Below are positions 34,440-46,456 of a DNA stretch of 64,000 nt, piece after piece; positions within the stretch are counted from its first letter, which is position 1, and the number at the start of each line of letters is the position of its first letter. The DNA lies in NCBI GenBank assembly GCA_009746045.1, contig RPFO01000163.1, forward strand, positions 1 through 64,000. The letters are read 5' to 3'. Under the pieces are notes generated by a model. The model was not told the origin of the DNA. It ran no database searches and worked only from the letters and a program-made list of their open reading frames with translations. A program made the translations under genes and the position numbers. The stretch is from Mesostigma viride (Eukaryota; Streptophyta; Mesostigmatophyceae; Mesostigmatales; Mesostigmataceae).

Positions 34440-35240
34440 TGAATTGGCACCGTGCGCGTTTCGGAAATGCACGACTTAGCCATGGCGGCTTTGCACCCGT
34501 GCTTGCAATTTACTGTACGTTTGCGGACGAATTTCCCGGCCAAACTCAGGAAATAGAGCTTATACGTCCCAAATATGATTCGGATCAATTTTTAGCTCGC
34601 GGGGATGCGATTTACCACGTGCCGTCAGTGTTCTTGCTGGGAAAAACTGCGATCAGGCAGGTTCGACGGAATTGATTACTACAAGTGCTTTACGGCGCAA
34701 CCCGGCGGGTGTCTAGGTTTATTTAATTACTTGTTATCATGCATCGTCGTTGAATATAGGCAGCGGCAGTAAAGATGTGACGATTTTGACCACCCTGTCA
34801 CATCACAGCTTGTGTGCCGCAAAGTGCCGCTTTTGCGGGCACTGCCTGGGCCAAGGTAACGTTAGCCATGCAAGGTATGGCTGGTTTATCGTTCCCCCAT
34901 GGTTTCCTGACGTTTGTAAATGAATTTAATCTTGTGAGGCGTTGTCACTTTTCAGCCTTGATGATCTTTCTCGACCGTTGCCTGGCCCTCTCTAAAGCCC
35001 TCTTTTTTTACCATGCAAATGCCACACCATGGTGTGGTAGTGCATGTTTCTAACGCTAAATGCGTTGAATAACATTCATAGATGTTATTTATTCTTTTGC
35101 TACGTTCATATTGCGTGATTGTTTGGCCATGGGCTGCTTCAAGGGTGCTTTCAAGCTTATACGGGTGATAGAAAATCTTGGTGACAAACCATGGGCATAA
35201 TGTGCCAGTCAGTATGCTGGCCATGTCATGTCAAAATAAA
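34440..35240 (+). repeat. Diverged copy of the 23160-23960 segment
   Basis: The two share in order CCATGGCGGCTT, CCAAACTCAGG, TTCTTGCTGG then AAAACTGCGATCAGG, GCCTGGGCCAAGGTAA and CTTGACCATGGCCTGGCCC-like blocks over about 750 bp. Neither carries a clear reading frame. It may be the body of an old non-autonomous transposon. Confidence 0.65.
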
Positions 35241-35293
35241 CAGTTTAGCCAGGAGGAGGAGGATTATAAGATGCTGAGCTGGGCTTACAACTG

Positions 35294-35307
35294 TTTAGGG
35301 TTTAGGG
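35294..35307 (+). repeat. Two telomere-like TTTAGGG units
   Basis: Two adjacent copies of the plant-type telomeric heptamer. Too short to be a telomere or a meaningful interstitial array. Confidence 0.6.
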
Positions 35308-35309
35308 TT

Positions 35310-35490
35310 GTGATGGTTGGATGGTTGGGGGCTGCAGCTAGCGTGCGTGGATAAATAGTGGTTGGATGGTGAGGATTTGCTGCCATGTGTGCATGGATGG
35401 TGGTGGGATGGTGGGGGGTTGCAGCCATGCATGCGTGGATGGTGGTGGGATGGTGGGGGGTGCAGCCATGCGTGCATGGATGGTGGTTGC
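35310..35490 (-). repeat. CCATCCACGCATGCATGG minisatellite, inverted block
   Basis: About four units of 40-45 bp with a GGTTGGATGGT...TGCAGCCATG pattern. It is the reverse complement of the array at 36110-36690. Confidence 0.75.
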
Positions 35491-35546
35491 AACTGCCCAT
35501 TGTTCATGATCCAAGAAATTTACGGCTAGACTATGCGAAGTTGAAT

Positions 35547-36002
35547 TGAATTATTTAAATTGAATAGAATTGAATTGAACTGAACTGACTTGAATTGACT
35601 TGAATTGACTTGAATTGAATTGAATTGAATTGAATTGAATTGAATTGAATTGAATTGAATTGAATTGAATTGAATTGAATTGAATTGAATTGAATTGAAT
35701 TGAATTGAATTGAATTGAATTGAATTGAATTGAATTGAATTGAATTGAATTGAATTGAATTGAATTGAATTGAATTGAATTGAATTGAATTGAATTGAAT
35801 TGAATTGAATTGAATTGAATTGAATTGAATTGAATTGAATTGAATTGAATTGAATTGAATTGAATTGAATTGATTGAATTGAATTGTCAATTGAACTGTC
35901 AATTGAGTTGTCAATTGAATTGTCAATTGAGTTGTCAATTGAATTGTCAATTGAATTGTCAATTGAATTGTCAATTCAATTGTCAATTGTCAATTGTCAA
36001 TT
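35547..36002 (+). repeat. (AATTG)n satellite grading into (TCAATTG)n
   Basis: Pure GAATT pentamers run to about 35880, then heptamer-like TCAATTG units with TGAACTG and TGAGTTG variants. Reading frames of Asn/Ser/Ile/Gln repeats here are artefacts. Confidence 0.92.
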
Positions 36003-36109
36003 GAACTAAATTTCGTCTCATTTAATCAGTAAGCTTACTTTAATCCATTAATTATAATCCATGACTTAGAAGTATCAAGAAGTCCCTACATCCCCACCAT
36101 CAAGGACTC

Positions 36110-36690
36110 CCTACACCCCCATCATCCAACTACCATCCACGCACGCATGGCTGCAACCCCCCACTATCAAACCATCATCCACGCACACATGGCTGCAGCC
36201 CACCACCATCAAACAACCATTAATGCATGCATGGCAGCATCCCCCCACCATCCAACCACCATCCACGCATGCATGGCTGCACCCCCCACCATCCAACCAC
36301 CATCCACGCACACATGGCTGCAACCCCCCATCTTCCAACCACCATCCACGCACACATGGCTGCAACCCCCCACCATCAAACCACCATCGGCACGCATGCA
36401 TGGCAGCAAAACCTCACCATCCAACCACCATCCACGCATGCATGGCTGAACCCCCCACAATCCAACCACCATCCACGCACAACACATGGCTGCAACCCCC
36501 CACCATCCAACCATCATCCACGCACACATGGCTGCAGCCCACCACCATCAAACAACCATTAGTGCATGCATGGCAGCAATCCCTCGCCATCCAACCACCA
36601 TCCACACACGCATTGCTGCAGCCCCCCACCATTCAAGCACCATCCACGCACATACGCCATCACCTCCTACAGTAATGTCCAACCACCATC
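36110..36690 (+). repeat. CCATCCACGC minisatellite, direct block
   Basis: About thirteen units of 40-45 bp with an ACCATCCACGCA...CATGGCTGCAACCCCCCACC pattern, inverted relative to 35310-35490. Confidence 0.82.
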
Positions 36691-37860
36691 CACAAAGCAC
36701 GGGGCTTATGGATTACAAGGCATTCAGCACGCCTGAATGCATGTAAGGCATGGACCACAAAATTTGCAGATGGCATGCTGAGAAAAGTAAAATCTGATTA
36801 AAATGTAGCAATGCCGTTAATAACAGCAATAACGCCTAGAAACTGACCAGTCTTTTGCACGCTTCTTGGAACAAGGACGCCGCCACCAGGCAGGTCAGGT
36901 CGGTTTCCTGACTACGCAATATAGACTCTCTAATACAAACTTTAAAAAATAAATGAAGCACGTGCAGCAAAATCAATGTCTTCCTGGCCAGTTCTCGACA
37001 ATCTTACAAGCACGCCACCGGAAACGTTAGTCAAAATAGCAAAAGCTGCGGGAAATTTGGCGAGGAAACAAAACGGCGAACAAAACGGTAAGAACATCCC
37101 GGAGATGACGCTAAAACCAAGCCATAACGGACTGTTCAAGCGCAAACAGATTGGTAGATGAGGTGCAGAAAAAGAGCCTTCCGCAGCAGGCCTGATTACC
37201 TGCCTGGCACGCGAGGAAAGCGAGTTAACCATGGCAGGCTGGAATGCGCTTCGCGCAGGCCTGCTTACTTTACCTCCGAAGGAAACCGGAAATGGCCACA
37301 AATCAAAGCTAATTCGCTTGATTCCTATTTCCTCACTTTAAACCCCTCCCTTCTGCGTCGTTCAATACCAGGAATCTTGGCTATCACTCTGGCAAGAAGC
37401 CAATCTAATATATTCATCGCGGCCAGATTTGCGAATCAGACCCCCTCGCAACCGTGGGTTAAAGAAGGGCAGCGGTCTTTCATACCTAATGCATATTTCG
37501 TCAACAAAACATCTTTTGGAGTATCTTTCATACAGCATCGATCTCCATAACTTTTTTGCATTTCGGCCGACAAATTAGGCAAGTTTTCATGGAACGCGCA
37601 CCGCCATGGCCACCTTCGCACGTATACACTACACAGCCAGGCCCCTTTTACGTTCTGTACTTCTGTAGGTACATTACGTGTTGGGCCGGTGGTCAGCTCG
37701 TAACAAGTCAGTCAGTCTGTCTCGTGCGGAACTTCAAGTACGAAATTCGCCACCACTTTGGGCCGTATCGGTCCTTGGTAGTTACGCAACAAACATTCGA
37801 TCGGTCGCCGTGGAAAGTACCATTGTTGCGTAACTAGTTGCGTTACCGCGGGTTGGTACT
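36691..37860. other. Right interior of the TIR element, no gene
   Basis: Frames up to 130 residues carry no motif and no intact transposase signature. Confidence 0.4.
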
Positions 37861-37863
37861 GTA

Positions 37864-38100
37864 CATTCAGGAAGCACGCATGCAAGGAAGCAAGGGAATA
37901 AAGCAAGGAACTAATCAAAATCAGCAAGCGGCTAAACAACCAAGCAAGGGCCTAATCAAGGAAGAAAGCAACCACGCAAAGAAGCAAGCAAGCACGCAAA
38001 GACGGAAACAAGCATGCAAGGAAGCAAGGGGTTTATCGAACTCAGCAAGCAAGCATGCAAGGAAGCAAGGAGCAAGTGAGGGACCAAGGGACTAATCAAC
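37864..38100 (+). repeat. AAGCAAGG minisatellite, right part
   Basis: Same irregular units as 32119-32494 (GCATGCAAGGAAGCAAGG, AATCAAxxTCAGCAAGC). Confidence 0.75.
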
Positions 38101-39750
38101 TTTATGACACTTACCACGCAGAAGGGACAACCTCATGACCGCGGAGAAGATAACATTCCGTCCCTCCTGTTGCGATTGCAAAGGGGAGAAAGAATAGTAG
38201 TGATGTAAGGAATGAATTCCAGTGCAAAATTAGGAAAATACCTTCAATAACAAAGCTAGTAAGTAGGCAAGGTAATCAAAAAGTAGGTAGCAAACTGATG
38301 ACAACATGCACATACTCACGCATGGACCAACCAAGTTAGTATCTAATCTACTATGTGGCTTATGAGGAAGCACCATGAAACATTTGACCTTACTGGCTTC
38401 ATCAGAACACGTCTAGCTAGATGCTTTTCCTTTGCAAACATAGTCGCAATTGACGCTTGGGGCTTGCATGGGATTCAGGTCTGCATGGACGTGCTTTGAC
38501 AACAAACGGGCATGTTGTACGCACAAAAATGCCCAAGGACGGTACTTCATGATGGTCATCTTCATGAAATTGACCACGCATGTAAGAGGACAAGAAATCA
38601 AGTATTCAGAGTTCATGCTATACTAAGAAACCAGCTTTTGCTCAGAATGCCGCTTTTGCGGTCTATGGGCCTTCCAATGCAACCTGCCAAGCAATTCTCA
38701 TAAGTATCCTTGCTCAGCTACGCAGTTGCTCATTTTCTCGGCTCCATTCCTCTTCGATCACAGCCTGTCCATGACGGCCTTGTAGGTTTTGGATAGCTCC
38801 AGAATCTCGCTCTGTTTGTTCTCCCGGTTACTTATGTCACTCACATGTCGTCGCTACTAGAACCGCTTCTTGTGCGGTTCTCGCTGCCACCCCTGCTGCC
38901 ACACCTGCAGCGCTTGTTATTCGGTGGTTGCATTCATTGGTTACGTATACGTATGGAAATCGGTTGCCCCATCGCTCGAGCTAGCGTGTATGTGCCCTCA
39001 CTGCCCGCTAGCCCCAGCACTGACTTGACTGCGAACAACGGCCAGGGCTACGTCAAACGCGTTTTTTTGAATTTGCGCAAAAAAAAAGATTATAGGTCAC
39101 ATCCGTAGCCAGCGGCAGGCGGAATGTCTCGAGTGATTCCAGCCAAGCGATCTTCCGTATTGTCATGACATCTTACCTTTCCACTGGTTACTACTCGTCT
39201 CAAAGCCTTTTAGAACGGTCGGAGCCGCAAACTGCCGATAAATTTACAGGTACAGTAACTAGTATTCACCATGCAATGAAAGCCACAGGCATTTAAAAAA
39301 CCGCCGTCCTGCCAGACCCTAGAAAACGCTTGGTCCTGACTTTGCCGGACAACCATTGGAGCAGGTTATAAAGTGCGACAATGATTTCTGATTGTTGGCT
39401 GACAGACTGACAGCCGACAATTATTAACGCAAAGTCACTAAAGCTAGTGAGAACATTCTACAAAAGAGCTCTTAGTTCGGGCTTTATAGAAGTAGTACCT
39501 GCCTGTCAAAAATTGGAACAAGGATACGGTGCCGGCATCCGTTTATTCCGAAGCCGGTACGGGCAAGGCTAGGAAACCGGCGTGGGAATAAACTGAACTG
39601 AACATAACTGAAATAAAGGCCGTTATGGTGCCGTGAAATAGCCGCATGACGACAGTGCCGTTCCAAACTTTCAACTTCGCGCCCTACCTCTCTTAACCGT
39701 TACCTGGTAGACCGTTGGTCCAACGAGCGAAAAATTTAGAAAGGTTGCGA
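38101..39750. other. No gene recognised
   Basis: Short frames, no motifs. Not repeated elsewhere in the window as far as I can see. Confidence 0.4.
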
Positions 39751-39756
39751 TTAGGC

Positions 39757-39880
39757 AACGCGACCTTGCACCTAGCCGCACCCATGAACGCCTTCAGCAG
39801 CCATGTTAGGCAACACAACCCTGCACCTAGCCGCACCATTCCATAAACGCCTTCATCAGCCATGTTAGGCCGGAATAGAC
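39757..39880 (+). repeat. Two tandem copies of a ~60-bp unit
   Basis: GGCAACxCxACCxTGCACCTAGCCGCACC ... AACGCCTTCA(G/T)CAGCCATGTTA occurs twice in direct succession. Confidence 0.75.
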
Positions 39881-39966
39881 ACGGCATTTCCACTTTGGGA
39901 TTCGCACTAGTAGTCAAGTCACTTGCTCAGATAGTATATCACTAGCTCTGACCCGCCTTCAAGCGG

Positions 39967-40344
39967 TTTGGTAGTGCAGCGGCTGTGTGTGGTTCTACCA
40001 AACGACTTTCAGAAGTATGTGCCTACTCCATGGCCCCATCGGGGCAAGTAGCGGGGGCGCTTGCAGAATGTAAGTGATGCTGCGCCAATACCGAACCCCG
40101 TCTTTGCGGCCGCCATGAACCATGACTCCGGACGGAGCTGCGATGACATAAAGATGGTTGAAGGTCGCGGGTTGCTGTTCTGTAGTTGCCCCAATGCTGT
40201 TCTGTAGTGCTCCGATTGATGTGAGCTGATAGCGGCCTCTTCAATACCTTGAGTTTTGCACGTGCTCACGTGGGGCCATGGAGTAGGCACATATTTCTCA
40301 AAGTCGTTTGGTAGAACCACACACAGCCGCTGCACTACCAAACC
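39967..40344. repeat. Foldback repeat with ~68-bp arms
   Basis: 39969-40036 and 40272-40340 are inverted near-copies containing GCAGCGGCTGTGTGTGGTTCTACCAA and ATGTGCCTACTCCATGG segments. The outer part of the arms equals the transposase C-terminal repeat at about 61985-62025. Confidence 0.72.
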
Positions 40345-40527
40345 GCTCGCGTGGCAAGAGCCGCACTGCTGGCAAGTCCATGGCAGCGGCTAGTGTCAGC
40401 GCATCGAGCCCTGATGACATAGCTAGTGTTTCGTCGTTCAGCAGCAACGGTGAGGCATGCATTCCCTCACAAAGGAGAAGTGAGAGGCAGCGTGCTGTGG
40501 TAAATTATGCGGACAACTCTGACATGC
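40305..40527 (+). pseudogene. Duplicate of CACTA transposase C-terminus
   Basis: The reading NRSRGKSRTAGKSMAAASVS, then SSPDDIAS, EACIPSQRRSERQRAV and VNYADNSD corresponds to 62010-62190 in the main transposase gene. It is cut off by the MITE that follows. It indicates an additional CACTA copy or an internal duplication. Confidence 0.75.
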
Positions 40528-41091
40528 AGAGAGTGACTGGGTTTTCACACTCGGGTTTTTTTTGGTCGAATTTCCGTTTTGGCCGGGAAAAATTCGACGA
40601 AACTTTTGCACACTGGGTTTTTCCGGTCCGAAACGGAAAAACGGGTCATTTCCGTTGATCCACCGTAACACCACTGAATTTGGCCAAATCAGTTGGAATT
40701 CAGTGGTATTGGGTGGTAGACCCCCAAATGGGTCTACCACCCAATACCACTGGAATTCCACCCCATTTGTGGCCGGGGGGGCGCCGCGCCACAAATTTTT
40801 ACTTGTCCGACCCAATAGGATGCGTCCACCTGGACGGTCAAAATTCCCTTCGCATCAGGTTCGCATGCCCAATTCTGAACATGTCTGACCAGCCCAGGGA
40901 AACAGCCGTTAAAAACTGGCCATTTTTTTCGCAGCCCGTACAGCGTGTCAGGCCCGGCGCGTGCACGGCCCTGTTCCGGCGCATACCACTTTTGGCCGAA
41001 AGTCCGCCGAATTTCGCCGGAGCGTCCAAACAATTCGACCGAAAAAAACCCGAGTGCGAAAACCCTGTGACTCTTCACTCTCTGCATAGGC
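40528..41091. mobile_element. MITE-like inverted-repeat element (~560 bp)
   Basis: The ends are inverted: left ATGCAGAGAGTGA then GGGTTTTCACACTCGGG and TTGGTCGAA; the right side is the reverse complement with a 7-bp indel. A second, internal 30-bp hairpin (40694-40723 with 40730-40760, 6-nt loop) sits inside. No coding sequence. Confidence 0.65.
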
Positions 41092-41439
41092 AGCGCAGGG
41101 CATCATCCTTGCCAGCATGACATGTCCCAACTGTTGTATTGTGGTCCGCACAAATGTAACAGTTGTCTCAGTTAATGCAATATGCAAGACAGATTAATAT
41201 GCAAGACATAGCTCCGTTGCCATGCAGGGAGTACATGTAGCACATATCCCTGAGAAGGGGCATATGGCTTTTAATGCAGGTCTACCTAGAGATAGCCACG
41301 CGGCCTTTGCGTCTTTCCTCTCAGACTACCCTAGTCCTTCCACGGCGTTGGATCGCCATGCGTCCAGGCATAGTTGCCTCACTTCATATGGCTTTGAATA
41401 CATTATAGGCTACTTCCTGCAAGGGTAGGATGTAAACTA
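41092..41439. other. No gene recognised
   Basis: Short frames without motifs between the MITE and LINE-derived sequence. Confidence 0.35.
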
Positions 41440-41735
41440 CACCTCCTCTAGGTGCACAAAGGCACCTGCACCACCATGATCTCTCAGAGCTCAAGGAGGG
41501 CCTGGCCTGGGGTGGAAGATCAGCATGGCCGCTATACAAAGGCTAGGGCACAGGCATGAGCATGACACAGTGACCGGAGTTGGGGTTGTATTCATCTCAC
41601 CCTCACGACCTGTGTGTAATTAAGTCATTATTTATTCATTCATTGACGTCTTGGGGAGACGCCTGGACTATAACTTAATTGGGGAATTCAGTGCTGCGTG
41701 GTCCCCCGACGGGGGCACGAGAATAATCAAGATCA
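41440..41735. mobile_element. LINE 3'-end fragments, mixed orientation
   Basis: About 41447-41560 is the reverse complement of the LINE 3' region near 21620-21760 (shared TAGGTGCAC and TAGGGCA(C/T) blocks). At 41701-41716 the plus strand has a stem-loop GTCCCC, loop CGAC, GGGGGC, like the other LINE ends, followed by an AATAAT-type tail. Confidence 0.5.
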
Positions 41736-42011
41736 ACTCAGCGATCAATTATGTGAGACTACCATTGCAAAGCAAGCCTGATATCAAACAGTTGCATGAT
41801 TATAACCAGTGTTGTTTTTAAGGTTTTCGTTACTAGTGGCGCTAGGCACTTGTGGCGTTTCGAACTATGAAAACTTCAGTTTACTCGGCCAATGTGTGGC
41901 TTTAAGCCAATTAACATTGGGCTTGGCACGGCCACGTGTGGCGGGCTGGCTTTTTGGTGCAGCAAATGACCCTGCCGGCAGCGGGGTCAGCGCGGCGCGG
42001 CGCCGTACTGG

Positions 42012-42665
<654 letters not shown>

Positions 42666-43482
42666 CTATCGGCAAGTCAGATTTTTTTCTTTGCTGGACA
42701 GGGTTCGGGGCTGGTTCAGAATGGAGAAGATGTCAATGGCACTGAGGTATGCAGGAGAGAAAGAAAACAAGGATGCAGATTCGCCGACGCGGACTGTCGA
42801 CAGAGTCAAAGGTTCGTAATCCATAGCCTCTACATCTGGCCATTGCTGGTTTTTTTTTATCTTTGCTTGCCGATAGAGTTACACAACGCCGCGTTACTTT
42901 GGTATGTAGAGCTAGAACGTTAGTAACCCTGAATCTTGCTATTGAATCTCGCCTGGCAAGGTCAGTGTCGTGTCAAGTGATGTATCTGTATTTCTTACCG
43001 TTGCTTCAATGCATTCTCTGTGGTTTGTTCTTTCCTTGCCTGTTTCTTTTTGCAGACTGTCCGGCTGTACAACATGTAAAAAATCTTTACCCGCAGTTTC
43101 GTACTGAGCTGCGTAATCTTATATTCGGGATGGCGGTTGACGGAGTGTGTCCGCGTAGCTTAATTATGGGAAACTATTCTTGCTGGCCAGCTTTTATGGC
43201 TTGCTACAATTTACCTGAGTGGGTATTTGTCAACAAGAACTTCTCACCTATGGTTCTGCTGATAAGTGCCGCCAAGGGCAAGGCTCCAAAAAGAATGCAG
43301 GTGTACTGGGAGTTGGCGGCTGATGAGCTTGTGGCGATGTGGAATGGTTTTTATGTATGCGACATCGTGGATGACCAGGGCGGCCAGTTACAACCTGTGC
43401 GCCTGCAGGCGCTCCTATTGTGGGTAATCCACGACTACCCAGCTTTTGCAAAGTCACTAAACATCCCAGATGCTGGATACTG
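42666..43482 (+). pseudogene. CACTA transposase, tnp2 N-terminal part
   Basis: Exon 43056-43482 encodes ELRNLIFGMAVDGV, CWPAFMACYNLPEWV, LLISAAKGKAPKRMQVYWE and LLWVIHDYPAFAK. These match the tnp2 family (Pfam Transposase_21, PF02992), which supplies the transposase core. An upstream exon likely ends at 42811 (GT at 42812, acceptor TTTTTGCAG ending at 43055), and the join keeps phase. The start is not visible because the TTG tract intervenes. The frame is interrupted after DAGY by a LINE, which fuses it in frame to RT sequence. Confidence 0.83.
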
Positions 43483-44432
43483 GCTGGACTGCCTGGGCCT
43501 GGAGGCGCGGGCGGTGGGGCTGGAGATTAGTGTCAAAACTGAGGCGATGGTGATAGGGGCATCCAGTAAACCACCGCTGCCGCGCCTGCTCGACGGGACG
43601 GAGGTCCCGTTCCGCGACCGCTTCAAGTTGTTGGGGAGCTGGCTTCCTGACACCGCCGACGATGTGGACACCCGCATCGGCCTTGCCTGGGCCAAGCTCC
43701 GTTCGCTCACACCCTACTGGCGCTCGAAGGGCCTTAACGGGCACCGCAAGCGCATGCTCTTCAAGGTCCTCGTCCTCACGGTGCTCACGTATGGCGCCGA
43801 GGCGTGGACCCTCCCACCCAAACTGGCAGCTCGGCTCGACGGCACAGTTTACAGGATGCTCCGGCAGGTCCTTAATGTAGGTTTTTCCGAGCGTCCGTCA
43901 TCAGAGTCTTTGTATCATGGCATGCCTCGTGTTTCGGACGAGATTAGGCAGCGTAGGATAGCATTTGTAGGACACCTTGCACGCACCAGCCAGGTCGACA
44001 CCACCCTCGGTCTGGCCGGCGGCCCCCAGCGGCTTGGACAGCCAGGGCGGCACATTCTGACCTGGCCTGGCCCCAAGGACATTCCCAAAAGGGTAGGGAA
44101 ACCTGTCACGAACTACGTTCAGATGTTGCTGGCCGACCTAGTGGTCCCAGCCCAGTTTGAGCACCGCATCCACTCTCTCTCCCGTCTTTGGACTGCCATG
44201 CAGGACAAGACGCGATGGAAGAAGATTGTCAAGGCGCACACGCCCGACCCTGTGGGCAAGCCACCTCCCCCCAAGCGGAGGAGGCGTTTTGATGAGTAGT
44301 GCAGTTAGGATTTTCTAGATAGAGTTAGGATCGTTCGATCACGCGGCTTCCCATCCATCATGAAATATGTGCTACATGACCTCCCCACGGAGGCATGTTA
44401 TAATTTAATTTAATTTAATTTAATTTAATTTA
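43483..44432 (+). mobile_element. 5'-truncated L1-like LINE (RT C-terminus and 3' end)
   Basis: The target duplication ATGCTGGATACTG lies at 43470-43482 and 44433-44445. The body encodes the end of a LINE RT: KTEAMVIG, RDRFKLLGSWLPD, KRMLFKVLVLTVLTYGAEAW, FVGHLARTSQVDTTLGL, with a basic C-terminus and a stop at 44299. The 3' UTR has the stem-loop CCTCC, loop CCAC, GGAGG (44380-44393) and a (TTTAA)n tail. It is the best preserved copy of the LINE whose fragments lie at 22143-22704. Confidence 0.9.
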
Positions 44433-44478
44433 ATGCTGGATACTGCGGCTGCATGTTACATGGGCCAGAATGGGAAGC

Positions 44479-46456
44479 AACTTTTCATGTCCCACGTAGC
44501 TCCCACAAAAACCAGCATCTTCACAATAAGTGGAAGCATACATGTGACACTAATTGACATGCCCGGAGGCACGCCGTTCAAGGCCCTTCATGAAGTACGT
44601 TGCCCTAGAGGCAACCAAGACAAGGGTGGGTGGGTGGGGAGCAAAGAAAGAAGCCGACAAAACCAGCCAGAGCGGCTTTTAGTCGCAAAACCTCCCTTAT
44701 CCCTAGCTAACTGACGTCATTAAACCCTTATGTTCAGTGGATGCTAGTAAGACGCTAACCGTACAGACCGGGGGTAGAATATCCCGAATCTGCACGGCTA
44801 GTATTAAATAATGCGTAGGTTGTTCTTTTCAGGGGCACTGCACCTCACGCCCCGTTCCGCCCGGGTATAATCAACCCAAGCGCGGAACGCACATTTTATT
44901 TAATTCATTTTTCAACCATGCACTATATTGCATCTACTAATCACAAAAGCTCTAGCCAAACAGCTACGAGTAAACACTACGACCTATAAGCCGCTCATCC
45001 AGCGGCCTCCTGTTCCCGCATTTACGTATAGAAGAAACTCCGTTCAAAGAACCCCGATTCATGTCCCACGTAGCTCCCACAAAAACCAGCATCTTCATTA
45101 AAACAATAAGTGGAAGCATACATGTGACACTAATTGACATGCCCGGAGGCACGCCGTTCAAGGCCCTTCATGAAGTACGTTGCCCAATCACCCCCGCCCT
45201 GGCTTTCCCTTGAAGCCGCACTCCACCTTGCTCGTTGTCACAAGTGACCGCCCTGCCGCAAAACGGGAGCCCCCCCACATCGATCGGGAGGCGTGTGCCC
45301 GGCGGCTGTGGATGCATGGCCAGGCCCAAAAAGGCCCAGCGCATTTGCACTGCGATTGCGCACGGCCAGCCTATCATGACCCCTCTCGGGGCCCCGAGTC
45401 GGTACCGCTATGGCCGTCTCCCCATAGACCCGGGGTGCTTCGAGAAAAAACGTGGACCTAGCCCAGGCCCCGCCAGCCCGGATGCCCGAGGCCACAGCCC
45501 CAGGCACCTGGCTGAACGAGAGTCCGTTCAGCCAAGACCGCATTCCCCCCCGAGGTTTCTATGCGTGGGGAAAAAATTTCTAGCTTAGGCGCTTTTCCCA
45601 TCGCCGTTCCCAGCCCCAACCACCCCCCCCTCGGCGGAAGGCAATTGCAAAGTTTGCTGGCCGCCAGCAGCAATTTCCGAAGAAAAAGCCGCAGGCCGCG
45701 GACCGAGACACGGGTCGCCAGTGCCAGCCATCCGGCTCCAACCCGGGGTGCAAGCATCCCCAGGTACGGAGTACCAGCTCGCGCACTGGGCCGACCAAGC
45801 GACAGTTGAGCACCTGTCACGGCATCCGGCCCACCAAAGACCCCAAGCTGGGGAAAAGGTGCGGACCGGAGGTAATCATTTTCTTTTCTTTTAGTTAACC
45901 GGGCGAGGAACTGCGCCTGGCCGGTTAACAACTGGAAGTCTCACCACTGGCCAAGTGGCCAGTGCAACCAGTGCTTTTGGGATTTTGCTCCGCAGCACCC
46001 ATAGCTGCGGCTGCCGCCGCAACGACAACGAGCAAAGAAAGAAGCCGACAAAACCAGCCAGAGCGGCTTTTAGTCGCAAAACCTCCCTTATCCCTAGCTA
46101 ACTGACGTCATTAAACCCTTATGTTCAGTGGATGCTAGTAAGACGCTAACCGTACAGACCGGGGGTAGAATATCCCGAATCTGCACGGCTAGTATTAAAT
46201 AATGCGTAGGTTGTTCTTTTCAGGGGCACTGCACCTCACGCCCCGTTCCGCCCGGGTATAATCAACCCAAGCGCGGAACGCACATTTTATTTAATTCATT
46301 TTTCAACCATGCACTATATTGCATCTACTAATCACAAAAGCTCTAGCCAAACAGCTACAAGTAAACACTACGACCTATAAGCCGCTCATCCAGCGGCCTC
46401 TTGTTCCCGCATTCACGTATAGAAGAAACTCCGTTCAAAGAACCCCGATTTTTTCC
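44479..46456. mobile_element. 2-kb insertion with split direct repeats
   Basis: AATGGGAAGC at 44469-44478 and 46457-46466 flanks the insertion. Inside, block A (about 44487-44607) recurs at 45060-45187 and block B (about 44639-45059) recurs at 46031-46449. The order is A, 31-bp spacer, B, A, 843-bp GC-rich segment, B. No coding frame, no terminal inverted repeats. A tandem duplication with loss of the GC-rich segment from one copy explains it. A split-direct-repeat retroelement derivative is an alternative. Confidence 0.62.

Larger units (their letters stand above)
32497..37861. mobile_element. TIR element with TA target duplication (5365 bp)
   Basis: Terminal inverted repeats of about 37 bp start CAGTACCAACCCGCGG and are identical at 32497 and (inverted) 37861. 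TA lies directly outside both ends (32495-32496 and 37862-37863), as in Tc1/mariner-type insertions. The flanks are two halves of one minisatellite. No transposase frame is visible. The interior is made of tandem repeats, hairpins, a satellite and a segment related to 23160-23960. Confidence 0.72.

Noticed and set aside
35294-35307. Telomere repeat TTTAGGG
   Set aside because: Only two units; not evidence of a telomere or fusion.
35555-36690. Asn/Ser/Ile/Gln and Thr/His/Pro repeat frames
   Set aside because: Products of the AATTG satellite and the CCATCCACGC minisatellite.
44487-46449. LTR pair of a small LTR element (block B repeats)
   Set aside because: Block B copies lack TG...CA ends, are not at the outer boundary on the left, and block A is repeated as well; this does not fit an LTR layout.
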